From: DASXUX01 sp036504595
Lineage (GTDB): Bacteria > Planctomycetota > SZUA-567 > H5-PLA8
Direction of reading: 5' to 3'
Assembly (NCBI GenBank): GCA_036504595.1
Contig: DASXUX010000001.1
Location: 158,176-222,175, forward strand
Length of the DNA: 64,000 nucleotides
Positions 9,201 through 15,299 of this stretch are shown here, in pieces. The notes beneath the pieces were generated by a model that searched no databases, was not told the DNA's origin, and saw only the letters and a list, made by a program, of their open reading frames with translations. Within the stretch, counting starts at the first letter, position 1. Each line of letters opens with the position of its first letter. The translations under genes and the position numbers were made by a program.

Positions 9201-9676
9201 AGAATGGGCACGTCGTCGATGGAGCGCACTTTGATCAGTGGCGGCGCGACCGTCGGCGGAATGCGATCCATGTTCGTCGCGATTTTCGCATTCAGTTTGA
9301 CGATCGCGTCGTTCGCCGGCTGGCCGACCTCAAAGCGGACGATGATCAGCGACCTTCCCTGCTGGCTGGTCGAGTAAATGTATTCGACGCCGGGAATCTC
9401 CCACAGAATCTGCTCCAGCGGGCGCGTGACACGCTGCTCGACTTCCTTGGCGGACGCTGCGGGCATCTCGGTGATCACGTCGATCATCGGAACGACGATC
9501 TGCGGCTCTTCCTCGCGCGGCAGCATGACCACGGCCGCTCCACCCAGCAGCAGCGATGCCAGCACCGCCAGCGGCGTAAGTTTGGAATCGATGAACAGCG
9601 AGACCAGCCAGGACGCCCAGCCGGACGAGGATTTTGGATTTTCGATTTTGGATTTTGGATTCTCGCCGGAGTTCAT
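6287..9676 (-). CDS. Efflux RND transporter permease (AcrB/HAE1-type)
   Basis: Inner-membrane proton-driven pump of 1129 residues. The first membrane helix follows a short N-terminus (LVSLFIDSKLTPLAVLASLL). Then come the porter domain (REEEPQIVVPMIDV), a helix 4 motif DDPIVDVENIVRH where most relatives have DDAIVxVEN, and the C-terminal membrane block ending in SLLLSRMAVPVLYF. Two repeats lie inside it in frame: ENPKSKIENPKS at about residues 5-16, and a 34-residue insert at about 297-330 (8686-8787) in a periplasmic loop. Its ATG overlaps the adaptor stop as ATGA, so translation is probably coupled. The operon is anti-sigma, adaptor, pump; no outer-membrane TolC gene is seen. Confidence 0.95.
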   Translation of the reverse strand: MNSGENPKSKIENPKSSSGWASWLVSLFIDSKLTPLAVLASLLLGGAAVVMLPREEEPQIVVPMIDVITEMPAASAKEVEQRVTRPLEQILWEIPGVEYIYSTSQQGRSLIIVRFEVGQPANDAIVKLNAKIATNMDRIPPTVAPPLIKVRSIDDVPILALTLWSDRYDHTQLRRVATQLQENIKQVDGISETLVIGGQKRVVRVIPDRAALAARGLSLLDLAAALRQANMPAQAGVFSVNDKEALVETGPFLSDPAAIGAVVVSASAGKSVKVADVAQVVDGPDEPSQYVFYRPGMVPLAQPPGSSGGLASAHWQAPAETNPQARASGTTLSAFHPAVTISVAKRQGTSAIDVGNRVLAKVDALRGMLVPDGVNVAITRNYGQTAAEKSNELLFHMGIAVVSVAILIGLMLGRREAAVVAVAIPVTLALTLAAFYFLGFTLNRITLFALIFSIGILVDDPIVDVENIVRHMRMPRNHGRPLLTVVMEAVNEVRSPLILATLTVMAAILPMAFVRGLMGPYMRPIPIGASSAMFFSMVVAFVVTPWAAARFLKGHLKDAGHGHGEHEREDFLTRLYRWVMGFLIHHRAFQWGFLACLVGLLLAAMATVPLGWVKVKMLPFDNKSEFQVIIDMPEGTTLERTTAVARELADIVAARPEVKDVQVYAGTASPYNFNGLVRHYYMRGGSNMADVQVNLLPKEERALQSHAIAKAVREQLLPAALASGAKIKVAEVPPGPPVLQTIVAEVYGNDDAQRNEWAKKVLDVFKSTPGVVDSDMYLEVDQPKVRFEIDREKAALHGVDTDTVSRNLRMALQGEKIGIVHDPREREDVDLIVRPARADRSPVAQLRLLPIRTGEGGLVPLGELATMRQTTADLSIYHKNLMPVTYVTADVAGAAESPAYALLNMREALAKLKPNAPDARHNSPDTAFDIYLAHQPFTDNRFAIKWDGEMHITYEVFRDLGLAFAAVLVLIYVLVVGWFESFKTPLVIMAAIPFSLVGILPAHHLMGAFFSATSMIGFIAGAGIVVRNSIILVDFIELRLKEGMPLDQAVVDAGAVRFRPMLLTAMAVVVGASVILFDPIFQGLALSLMAGEVASLLLSRMAVPVLYFIANRKQHGSAEKPVVLETARV
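8686..8787. repeat. 102-bp inverted-repeat element inside the RND pump gene
   Basis: Perfect 13-bp terminal inverted repeats TGGTGCCACTGGC at 8686-8698 and 8775-8787. Internal hairpins are CCTGCGG...CCGCAGG, the palindrome GCCAGTGCGCACTGGC, and GCCGCCCG...CGGGCGGC. The length is exactly 34 codons. It is read through without stops, beginning MVPLA and ending ASGTT, between YVFYRPG and the FHPAVTISVAK segment that are close together in ordinary pumps. The 2227-2335 copy is intergenic and is not a multiple of three. Confidence 0.85.
9631..9662. repeat. TTTTGGATT-type repeat at the N-terminus of the pump gene
   Basis: Short direct repeats of GATTTTGGATT and ATTTTCG units. On the coding strand they give ENPKSKIENPKS directly after the pump's MNSG start, before the first membrane helix. 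The same unit type is a widely scattered bacterial repeat. It adds a hydrophilic cytoplasmic extension of about a dozen residues. Confidence 0.65.
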
Positions 9677-10917
9677 TTTCTTGCCTCCGGTGGAGTTTCA
9701 ATAGCGACTGGATCGCCATCACGCAGCGTGGGCGGCGGAGAGACAACGACGTTTTCTTCGGGCGAGAGGCCCGAGAGAACCTCGAGCCAGCCGTTTTGCT
9801 CGCGGCCGCAGGTGATCAGGCGCAGGTGGGCGGTCAGGGATTTCCCCCTCACCCCCAACCCCTCTCCCTCGCGGGGGAGAGGGGCGCCGTAGTCCGGCGC
9901 TACCACGAACACGAAATCGAGCTGTCCGCGCGAAGCCAGCGCGGCTTTGGGGACCGACAGCGCCGCTCGCGCGGCGCACGGGAACTGCAGCCGGCCGAAC
10001 AGGCCGGGCTGCAAACCGGGCATCGATGGCAGATTCGCTCGAACCAGGAACGAGCGGCTCTTTGGATCCACCGACGGAACGATTTCATCTACGGCCGCGG
10101 GCAGACTCAGTTGAATCGCGTCCACCTGCACGGTTACGCGGTCGCGCAGAGCGATCCGGCGCGCGCAGCTTTCCGAAACCGGCGCTTCGAACCAAAGCTG
10201 CGTGGGGCTTTGAAGAGAAATGAGCGAGCGTCCCGGTGCGGCCAAGTCGCCTGTCTCGGCCTGTTTGTCGATAACGACGGCGTCCATCGGGCTGCGGATA
10301 ACGGTGTACTCCAGGTTGGCCTTCGCCTCCTGCACCGCCGCCTGCGCTCGCGCAACCTGCTTTTGAGCTTCAGAAATCCCCTCTTGCGCACGATCGACGT
10401 TGGCCTGTGCCGTTTTGTTCTTAGCTTCGGCCTGCTGCAAACTCTGCTGCGGCGCCGCGCCCGCTTTGTAGAGATCCTGAAAACGCTTCAGGTCCTGGTC
10501 CGCTTCGACTTTCGAGGCCTTGGCCGAGGCCAGAGCTGCTTCGGCCGAACGCACGGCCGCTTCCGCCGCGCCCACGCCCGCCTCGGCCTGCTTGATGCGC
10601 GAGATCACATCGGCGTCGTCCAGCCGGACGAGCACATCGTCTTTCTTCACGTTCTGGCCACTGTGAACTTTGAGCTCCAGAATGTGCGCGATGATGCGCG
10701 CGGAAATCTGAACGGTAAGGCGCGACTGCACGGAGCCGGCGAATTGCTGGAAGTCCTGAGCGTCGCGCATCGCGACTGGTGCGACTTGAACCGTGAGCGG
10801 CGCGCGCGATTCAGTCGCAACGGCAGGGTTGGATTTCTCCGGCGTCCGCAGAAGATACGCGACGCCGCCGCCAACGATTATCACCACTAACGCGGGTATC
10901 CATATATTTCGGCGCAT
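9673..10917 (-). CDS. RND efflux periplasmic adaptor (membrane fusion protein)
   Basis: Adaptor of 414 residues linking the pump to an outer-membrane channel. The ATG at 10917 is preceded by GGAGAG and starts the membrane anchor MRRNIWIPALVVIIVGGGV. Then come a beta-barrel/lipoyl half (VHSGQNVKKDDVLVRLDDADV), a long Ala/Gln-rich coiled-coil hairpin (about residues 95-190), the second lipoyl half (ANLEYTVIRSPMDAVV) and a barrel domain. A repeat at 9841-9885 puts PLPREGEGLGVRG in frame near residue 350. The gene overlaps the pump start by 4 bp and follows the anti-sigma gene, so the three probably form one operon. Confidence 0.93.
   Translation of the reverse strand: MRRNIWIPALVVIIVGGGVAYLLRTPEKSNPAVATESRAPLTVQVAPVAMRDAQDFQQFAGSVQSRLTVQISARIIAHILELKVHSGQNVKKDDVLVRLDDADVISRIKQAEAGVGAAEAAVRSAEAALASAKASKVEADQDLKRFQDLYKAGAAPQQSLQQAEAKNKTAQANVDRAQEGISEAQKQVARAQAAVQEAKANLEYTVIRSPMDAVVIDKQAETGDLAAPGRSLISLQSPTQLWFEAPVSESCARRIALRDRVTVQVDAIQLSLPAAVDEIVPSVDPKSRSFLVRANLPSMPGLQPGLFGRLQFPCAARAALSVPKAALASRGQLDFVFVVAPDYGAPLPREGEGLGVRGKSLTAHLRLITCGREQNGWLEVLSGLSPEENVVVSPPPTLRDGDPVAIETPPEARK
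9841..9885. repeat. CCCTCACCCCCAACCCC-type repeat inside the adaptor gene
   Basis: A CCCCTCACCCCC, CAACCCCTCTCCC, then GGGGGAGAGGGG hairpin-forming repeat. This sequence type is a very widespread bacterial intergenic repeat. Here it is translated as GAPLPREGEGLGVRGKS between FVFVVAPDY and LTAHLRLITCG, in the adaptor's C-terminal membrane-proximal domain, with the frame kept. Confidence 0.8.
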
Positions 10918-10976
10918 AGAATCTCTCCACCGCAAGAAGCAGCGCTCCCCACCCAAACGCTGTTGCGTGCGGCTCG

Positions 10977-11231
10977 CTATTGCCCAGGCCGTTGCGGGAA
11001 CTTTTTTTGCCAGCGTTCACGCAGCGTATTGTGCAGGCTCGTCTTGAACTCTTCGGGCATCGGATACGGCTCACCGGCCTTATACAGCGTGATTGTCTTG
11101 CGGATGTTGTCCACCACGACCTGGCAGGGATTGCAGCCGGCCAGATGCCCTTCAAATGCCTTGCACACCGCCGGGTCGAGCGTCCCGTCTACGTATTCAT
11201 TCAGTGCTTTGAGAAGGTCTTCGCATTTCAT
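10977..11231 (-). CDS. Anti-sigma factor, zf-HC2 type
   Basis: Protein of 84 residues starting MKCEDLLKALNEYVDG; ATG at 11231, with GGAAGGG upstream. The zinc-binding anti-sigma signature HLAGCNPC (H-x3-C-x2-C) is at about residues 29-36, followed by a helix (VVVDNIRKTITLYKAG). It would bind zinc and sequester an ECF sigma factor. There is no membrane segment, so it is probably a cytoplasmic sensor domain. It is the first gene of the RND operon. Its natural partner is likely the sigma factor at 907-1542, now 9.4 kb away on the other strand. Confidence 0.85.
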   Translation of the reverse strand: MKCEDLLKALNEYVDGTLDPAVCKAFEGHLAGCNPCQVVVDNIRKTITLYKAGEPYPMPEEFKTSLHNTLRERWQKKFPQRPGQ

Positions 11232-11295
11232 GGTCTGAACCCTTCCTGCACTACTGATCCGCCAGACGGACAATGGTTACAAAAAACACGGCGCT

Positions 11296-11326
11296 GTAGG
11301 AGCGGCGGGCGCCCTCGCCCGCCAAC
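11296..11326. repeat. GGCGGGC...GCCCGCC hairpin repeat at inversion end
   Basis: GTAGGAGC followed by a hairpin GGCGGGC(11304-11310)...GCCCGCC(11317-11323). The centre CGGGCGCCCTC also occurs at 1551-1561, the other proposed breakpoint. It lies just upstream of the anti-sigma gene and just after the orphan signal-peptide fragment. Confidence 0.6.
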
Positions 11327-11332
11327 CCCCGG

Positions 11333-11410
11333 GCGCTTCCACACAATCGCTCCCTCGCCGCCAAACACACCCGCCGCGCACATGAATGCCAGACACGCGG
11401 ATCTCATCAT
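11333..11410 (-). pseudogene. Orphan signal-peptide fragment, probable 5' end of the DUF6807 gene
   Basis: From 11410 the minus strand reads MMRSACLAFMCAAGVF, GGEGAIVWKR and then runs into a repeat. GGAGGGGACG precedes the tandem ATGs perfectly, so this is a real translation start. DUF6807 proteins of this subgroup begin with a signal peptide, a short F/I-x-WK segment, and then T-x-SLALL. That continuation (QTENSLALLKG) is exactly what starts at 1561 on the plus strand. The fragment lies 39 bp after the sulfatase stop, which suggests that the sulfatase and DUF6807 genes once formed one operon. Confidence 0.6.
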
Positions 11411-11428
11411 CGTCCCCTCCGAAAACGA

Positions 11429-11448
11429 CGCAATCCAGGAGGATTGCG
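11429..11448. repeat. CGCAATCC hairpin, copy 1
   Basis: CGCAATCC-AGGA-GGATTGCG, a perfect 8-bp stem directly abutting the sulfatase stop codon. The same stem with loop TCCT is at 24850-24869, also abutting a stop codon region. No T-tract follows. Confidence 0.6.
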
Positions 11449-12882
11449 CTACTTGAACTGCTTCTCGTACTGTTCCTTGTACGGATTGACCTTCGGCGCC
11501 GTCAGATATGCCTTCTCGTTGTCCATACACTGCAGCACCTCCGTCCACCACGCGTCGTAGGCCGCCGTCAACTTCGTGACGACCTCCGGGTGCTGAACGG
11601 CCACGTCGCTCTTTTCTCCGGGATCGGCCTTGAGATCGTACAACCGCCAGCCGTTCTTCTCGTAGGCTTGCAGATACTGCTGCCAGCGCACACTGCACCC
11701 GTCGTACTTCTCGGGTTCGACTCCCGGCTTGTGTCCGCCCCAGCGTCCCACGTGCGTGAACAGCAGGCGCTCGTCATGCCACGCCGCTTGCGGGCTCTGC
11801 AGCAGCGGGAGCAGACTGAAGCCATCCAGCTTCGCCGCAATCTCCTCCGGCACTTTCGCGCCCGCCAATTCAGCGAACGTCGGGAACATATCCAGGTGAG
11901 CCGTCAGACGCTCGCACGCGCCCGGCTTGATCGTCTCCGGCCAGCACCACAGCGACATCGCCCGCGTCCCGCCGTTGAACGCCGTGATTTTGGTCCCGCG
12001 CATCCCCGCGTTCCACACTTTCGTCGCCGGCGGATGCCCGCCGTTGTCGTTCATGAAGATCACCAGCGTGTTGTTCTCGATGCCCCACTCTTTGATTTTC
12101 TCGCGCAGTTTGCCCACGTTCTCGTCGATGTTCGCAATCATCCCGAAGAACTTCGCAACGTCTGGGATGACCTTTCCAGAGTACGGTTGCTCGTACTTCG
12201 GCGGACAACTGACCGGCTCGTGAGCGGCATTGGTCGGGATATAGCAGAAGAACGGCTGCTTGCCTTTGACCTCTTCAATCCATTTGGTCGCTTGAGCGAA
12301 GAAAATGTCGGTGCAGAACCCGTCCGTCTTTTCGAACTTTCCGTTGTGCTTGATCGTCGGGCTGAAATATTTGTTGCCCGGAACATCGCCGCACGACCCC
12401 GGATAAGTCTGCCCGATTCCGCCGCAACCGTGAATGAACACTTCATCGAAGCCGCGCTTCTCCGGCTGATAAGCGTCTTCGTCGCCCAAATGCCACTTGC
12501 CGAAAATGCCCGTCGTGTATCCGGCGGCTTTCAGCAACTGCACGATCGTCGTGGCCTTCAGCGTCAGCCGCTCCCGTTCCAGAATCGTGTGCGTCACGCC
12601 GTTCTTGAACTCATGCCGCCCCGTCATGATGCTCGCCCGCGTCGGCGAACACGACGGACTGACATGAAAGTCCTCGAAGTGCCGGCTCTGATCGTACATG
12701 CGATCCAGATTCGGCGTCTTCAGGACCGGGTTACCGTTGCGGCCCAGATCCGCGAAACCTTGATCGTCTGTCAGGATAAAAATGATGTTCGGCCGGCTTC
12801 CCGCCAGAGCCTTCTCTGCTCCGCCCACAGTCTGAAAAGCCGTCGTCAGTCCAAGGAGCAACATCAGGCAGAAACGCATCAT
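11449..12882 (-). CDS. Sulfatase (arylsulfatase A type)
   Basis: Type I sulfatase of 477 residues, probably periplasmic. Signal peptide MMRFCLMLLLGLTTAFQ; metal motif PNIIFILTDDQGFADLG; the C-x-P-x-R site in CSPTRASIMTG (cysteine converted to formylglycine); then GKWHLGD and the metal-ligand segment FMNDNGG. The C-terminal KADPGEKSDVA block is typical of the family. It should remove sulfate from polysaccharide or aryl esters after maturation by a formylglycine-generating enzyme, which is not in the window. It is divergent from the dehydratase at 13068 and may share a catabolic regulon with it. The intervening 185 bp hold no further gene. Confidence 0.94.
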   Translation of the reverse strand: MMRFCLMLLLGLTTAFQTVGGAEKALAGSRPNIIFILTDDQGFADLGRNGNPVLKTPNLDRMYDQSRHFEDFHVSPSCSPTRASIMTGRHEFKNGVTHTILERERLTLKATTIVQLLKAAGYTTGIFGKWHLGDEDAYQPEKRGFDEVFIHGCGGIGQTYPGSCGDVPGNKYFSPTIKHNGKFEKTDGFCTDIFFAQATKWIEEVKGKQPFFCYIPTNAAHEPVSCPPKYEQPYSGKVIPDVAKFFGMIANIDENVGKLREKIKEWGIENNTLVIFMNDNGGHPPATKVWNAGMRGTKITAFNGGTRAMSLWCWPETIKPGACERLTAHLDMFPTFAELAGAKVPEEIAAKLDGFSLLPLLQSPQAAWHDERLLFTHVGRWGGHKPGVEPEKYDGCSVRWQQYLQAYEKNGWRLYDLKADPGEKSDVAVQHPEVVTKLTAAYDAWWTEVLQCMDNEKAYLTAPKVNPYKEQYEKQFK

Positions 12883-13067
12883 GGTTATTCTCGCTCCGCA
12901 GCCGTTATGGACGTGCCAGTTCTGAATACATCAACGCCCTCCGTTTCGTTTTCAAAAATGGTTCTGCCGTTTCCAACGCCGACCGCTGAACCCTGCCGTT
13001 CATTCGTTTGCCAACCGCTCGTCGCCGTACACAATGAGCCCCACCGCACCTTGAGGAGCCTCAGCCG

Positions 13068-14264
13068 ATGAAAATCACCGCTGTCAAATCCGTCATTGCC
13101 GCTTACGGCATTCGCAATGTCTTCATGGTCAAAATCGAGACCGACAGCGGACTGCATGGCTGGGGCGAAGGCGGAATCTCCGGCCGCGAAACGGGAATGG
13201 CCGCGATCGTCGACAGCTTCGCGCCGCACCTGCTGGGCGAAGATCCGCGCCGCATCGACAGACTCTGGCAGATCATGTTTCGCGGCGGCTTCTTCGAATC
13301 CGGCACCGTCATGTCCGGCGCGATCAGCGCCGTCGATCTGGCCCTCTGGGATCTGCTGGGCAAGCACCTCAAGGTCCCCTGCTGGCAGCTCCTCGGCGGG
13401 CGCAGCCGCGATCGCATCGAATGTTACCTCGGCGCCAGCCTGGAAAGCGCCAAGCAGCGTGTGAAGGAAGGCTGGCGCGCCCTGCGGATGGAACCCGCGG
13501 CTGGTGGCGCCGGCCTCCGTGCCGGCGGTCAGAAGCGAAAACGGAAGGTAGGGGGTGCTCGCAGAGAACAGCCGTACGCCGGCGCGCCGGCCCTGCAAGT
13601 ATTTGAGCCCGACGCAGGCCTGCGCAGCGCGATCGAGATCATGCGGCAGGCCCGCCAGCTTGTCGGCGACGAAATCCGCCTCTGCATGGACTTCCACACG
13701 CGCTTCAATCCGCCGGCCGCCGCGCAAGCCTGCGCCGGCATCGCCCCGATGCAGCCGTTCTTCATCGAAGATCCGCTGCGCTCGCCCAGCCCCAAGGCCT
13801 ACGTCGCCTTTCGCAAGCGGACCACTGTTCCGCTTGCGGTCGGCGAAGAATGCAGCAGCAAGTGGGAGTTTCAGCAGCTCATTGAGGAGGACGCGATCGA
13901 TTTCGCGCGCATCGACGTGTGCAACGTGGGCGGCTTGACCGAATCGCGCAAAGTGGCCGCGATGGCGGAAGCGCACTACATCGACGTCATTCCGCACAAC
14001 CCGCTCGGCCCGATCTCGACCGCCGCCTGCATCCACCTGGCCGCCGCGCTGCCGAACTTCATGATCCTCGAATACGGCATCGGCCCCGATCGAGCGCCAG
14101 ATCTATTCCGCTTCTCGCACCGCTTCAAAGCCCCACACTACGAAATCCCCGAAACCCCCGGCCTGGGCGTGGACGTCATCGAGTCCACCCTGCCCGCGCA
14201 CGCCCCCGTCCCGTGGCTCTGTCCCCAGTTGCAGCGCGCCGACGGCTCCTTCACGAACTGGTAG
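13068..14264 (+). CDS. Mandelate racemase/muconate lactonizing (enolase superfamily) sugar-acid dehydratase
   Basis: Protein of 398 residues. The N-terminal capping domain (GLHGWGEGGISGRETGM) is followed by an MR-type barrel. Metal and catalytic segments fit the galactonate/gluconate dehydratase branch: MDFHTR (Asp and His), FIEDPL (Glu), VGEE (Glu) and the distal base in VIPHNPLGP. It would eliminate water from an aldonic acid to give a 2-keto-3-deoxy acid. GAGGAG lies before the ATG. About 33 extra residues (about 146-176, rich in Gly, Ala, Arg and Lys) separate RALRMEP from VFEPDAGLRSAI. They come from a repeat insert at 13503-13596. The loop is near the barrel start, so activity may survive. 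Confidence 0.88.
   Translation: MKITAVKSVIAAYGIRNVFMVKIETDSGLHGWGEGGISGRETGMAAIVDSFAPHLLGEDPRRIDRLWQIMFRGGFFESGTVMSGAISAVDLALWDLLGKHLKVPCWQLLGGRSRDRIECYLGASLESAKQRVKEGWRALRMEPAAGGAGLRAGGQKRKRKVGGARREQPYAGAPALQVFEPDAGLRSAIEIMRQARQLVGDEIRLCMDFHTRFNPPAAAQACAGIAPMQPFFIEDPLRSPSPKAYVAFRKRTTVPLAVGEECSSKWEFQQLIEEDAIDFARIDVCNVGGLTESRKVAAMAEAHYIDVIPHNPLGPISTAACIHLAAALPNFMILEYGIGPDRAPDLFRFSHRFKAPHYEIPETPGLGVDVIESTLPAHAPVPWLCPQLQRADGSFTNW
13503..13596. repeat. Composite repeat insert inside the dehydratase gene (24-bp family, copy 2)
   Basis: The left end (13503-13526) is a 24-bp half-element of the GCCGGC-N6-GCCGGC family. The right end (13574-13596) is GTACGCCGGCGCGCCGGCCC, a related palindrome. Between lies about 47 bp without match elsewhere in the window. 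Translation is in frame from AAGGAGLRAGG to YAGAPAL, with no stop. Confidence 0.7.
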
Positions 14265-14865
14265 AGATTCGGAAGATTCGCGCCGGTGGAACCCGTCTCA
14301 CCCGCGTGATGACATCTTCAGACCCCAGTAATCCACGGAACAGACTCCGTGCTCGTCCATGTTCGTCTGTGTCCGTCCGTGCCCGTCCGACCTTGAACCC
14401 GTCGATGACTTCCAGCGCCGTCATGCCGCAGCACTCTCTCGTCAGACTCGTCAGCCGCGCCGAAGAAATCTCCAGCCGCTGACACAACTCCTCAAGCTGC
14501 GTCCCACAAACTTCCGCCCGCACCCACTGTTCCGGCGCAATGTCCCACGACCTGGTTAAACTAAGTTCCTTTTCTTCCCTTTGTTTTCTCGCTGTGACCT
14601 CTGTGTCCTCTGCGCCTCTGTGTTGAAGTCGTGTGTTGTTCGCTGTTCTCTTCAGCCACCTCAGCAGTCGCTTCAGCCCTTCCTTGCGCGCTTTTCGCGT
14701 GACGCGCTCTTCGTAATCAAACGTCAGCCCGGTGAGCCTCCGCCACATCGGATGCTTCCCAAACTTCTCCTTCTCGCGCCGGTACGCCGCCAGCCGCTTC
14801 TCCGTCTCCTCCGCCACCGCATCGCAAACACGCACTTTCTCCCCGCCGATCGTCGAAGCGATCAT
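14251..14865 (-). CDS. AraC-like helix-turn-helix protein interrupted by two in-frame repeats
   Basis: Protein of 204 residues from MIASTIGGEKVRV. The N-terminal part is basic and helical (EETEKRLAAYRREKEKFGKHPMW cut here as two segments, EETEKRLAAYRRE and KEKFGKHPMW). A DNA-binding half similar to AraC recognition helices follows (LEELCQRLEISSARLTSL, then ECCGMTALEVIDGFKV). Two dispersed repeats are read through: HRGAEDTEVTARKQRE (14569-14630) before the HTH, and GRARTDTDEHGRARS (14347-14389) immediately after FKV. Everything after the second repeat looks non-native, so the C-terminus is probably replaced. The 3' end overlaps the dehydratase gene by 14 bp, tail to tail. Function may be lost. 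Confidence 0.55.
   Translation of the reverse strand: MIASTIGGEKVRVCDAVAEETEKRLAAYRREKEKFGKHPMWRRLTGLTFDYEERVTRKARKEGLKRLLRWLKRTANNTRLQHRGAEDTEVTARKQREEKELSLTRSWDIAPEQWVRAEVCGTQLEELCQRLEISSARLTSLTRECCGMTALEVIDGFKVGRARTDTDEHGRARSLFRGLLGSEDVITRVRRVPPARIFRISTSS
14347..14389. repeat. CGTCCGTGTCCGT-type repeat inside the HTH gene
   Basis: A run of CGTCC/CGTCTGTGTCCGTCC units. On the minus strand it is translated as GRARTDTDEHGRARS right after the recognition-helix region. This repeat type is scattered in many genomes. Confidence 0.65.
14569..14630. repeat. CTCTGTGTCCTCTGCG-type repeat inside the HTH gene
   Basis: Contains GTGACCTCTGTGTCC, then TCTGCGCCTCTGTG. On the minus strand it is translated as HRGAEDTEVTARKQRE in frame. 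It is a well-known style of dispersed intergenic repeat, here within a coding frame. Confidence 0.7.
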
Positions 14866-14931
14866 ACCGCACCTCCCGTTCATCCTCGGTTTTGGTTTCT
14901 GCGTTTTGAATGTTTAACTGTCGTAACCGTT

Positions 14932-15112
14932 CAGTCCATCGCGACCATTGCGTCCATCGCGACCATTGCGTCCATCGCGACCATTGCGTCCATTACGCCC
15001 GTCGCGTCCATCGCGCCCATTGCGTCCATTACGCCCGTCGCGTCCAGTACGCCCGTCGCGTCCATCGCGCCCATTGCGTCCATCACGCCCATCGCGTCGA
15101 CAACGCCGGGCC
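14932..15112. repeat. 9-bp minisatellite (about 20 units)
   Basis: Tandem 9-bp units of CGACCATTG, CGTCCATCG and CGCCCATTG types. Unit length is a multiple of three, so all frames stay open. The minus strand reads as a collagen-like GRD/GRN triplet chain, and the plus strand as repeated ASIATI, RPSRPL or VHRDHC. The G-R-D frame could be a short collagen-like protein (14914-15177), but there is no ribosome site and the start lies in the next repeat, so I treat it as a noncoding minisatellite. Confidence 0.8.
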
Positions 15113-15134
15113 GTTCGTAGCCGCGGAGCGGCGG

Positions 15135-15299
15135 TACACGGGTAGCCCGCGGCGTAAGCCGCGGGGAGAGGGCGCAAACGATCCCGTTAGCCCCGGACGG
15201 GGCGGCACATGCTGGTGCTGCTCGCTGTGTCGCCCCATCCGGGGCTCTCTATTCCCACGCCGCCTATTCCCACGGCTTACGCCGTGGGCTACCCGTGTA
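15135..15299. repeat. 165-bp inverted-repeat element (MITE-like)
   Basis: About 31-bp imperfect terminal inverted repeats: TACACGGGTAGCCC, then GCGGCGTAAGCCGC at the left (15135-15165), pairing with CCCACGGCTTACGCC, GTGGGCTACCCGTGTA at the right (15269-15299). An inner pair GCCCCGGACGGGGCG / CGCCCCATCCGGGGC surrounds the centre. It has no coding capacity and lies directly after the minisatellite. Confidence 0.75.

Larger units (their letters stand above)
1545..11330. other. Putative inverted segment (about 9.8 kb)
   Basis: Inference from gene structure. The left end falls just after the sigma factor stop and just before a DUF6807 gene body that has lost its 5' end. The right end falls just before the anti-sigma gene and just after an orphan signal-peptide fragment that matches the missing DUF6807 start. 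Both ends carry CGGGCGCCCTC, whose core GGGCGCCC is self-complementary. Flipping the segment would join sigma to anti-sigma to RND adaptor to RND pump on one strand, and sulfatase to DUF6807 to oxidoreductase on the other. An assembly error at short repeats would look the same. Confidence 0.6.

Noticed and set aside
11386..13071. Open frame of 561 codons on the plus strand
   Set aside because: Fully antisense to the sulfatase; Arg/Leu-rich shadow without motifs.
14932..15112. Possible CRISPR array
   Set aside because: The unit is 9 bp, contiguous, without spacers, and no cas gene is in the window.
14914..15177. Collagen-like 87-codon protein
   Set aside because: The G-R-D/N pattern is a direct product of the 9-bp tandem unit, all frames are open, and no ribosome site precedes it.
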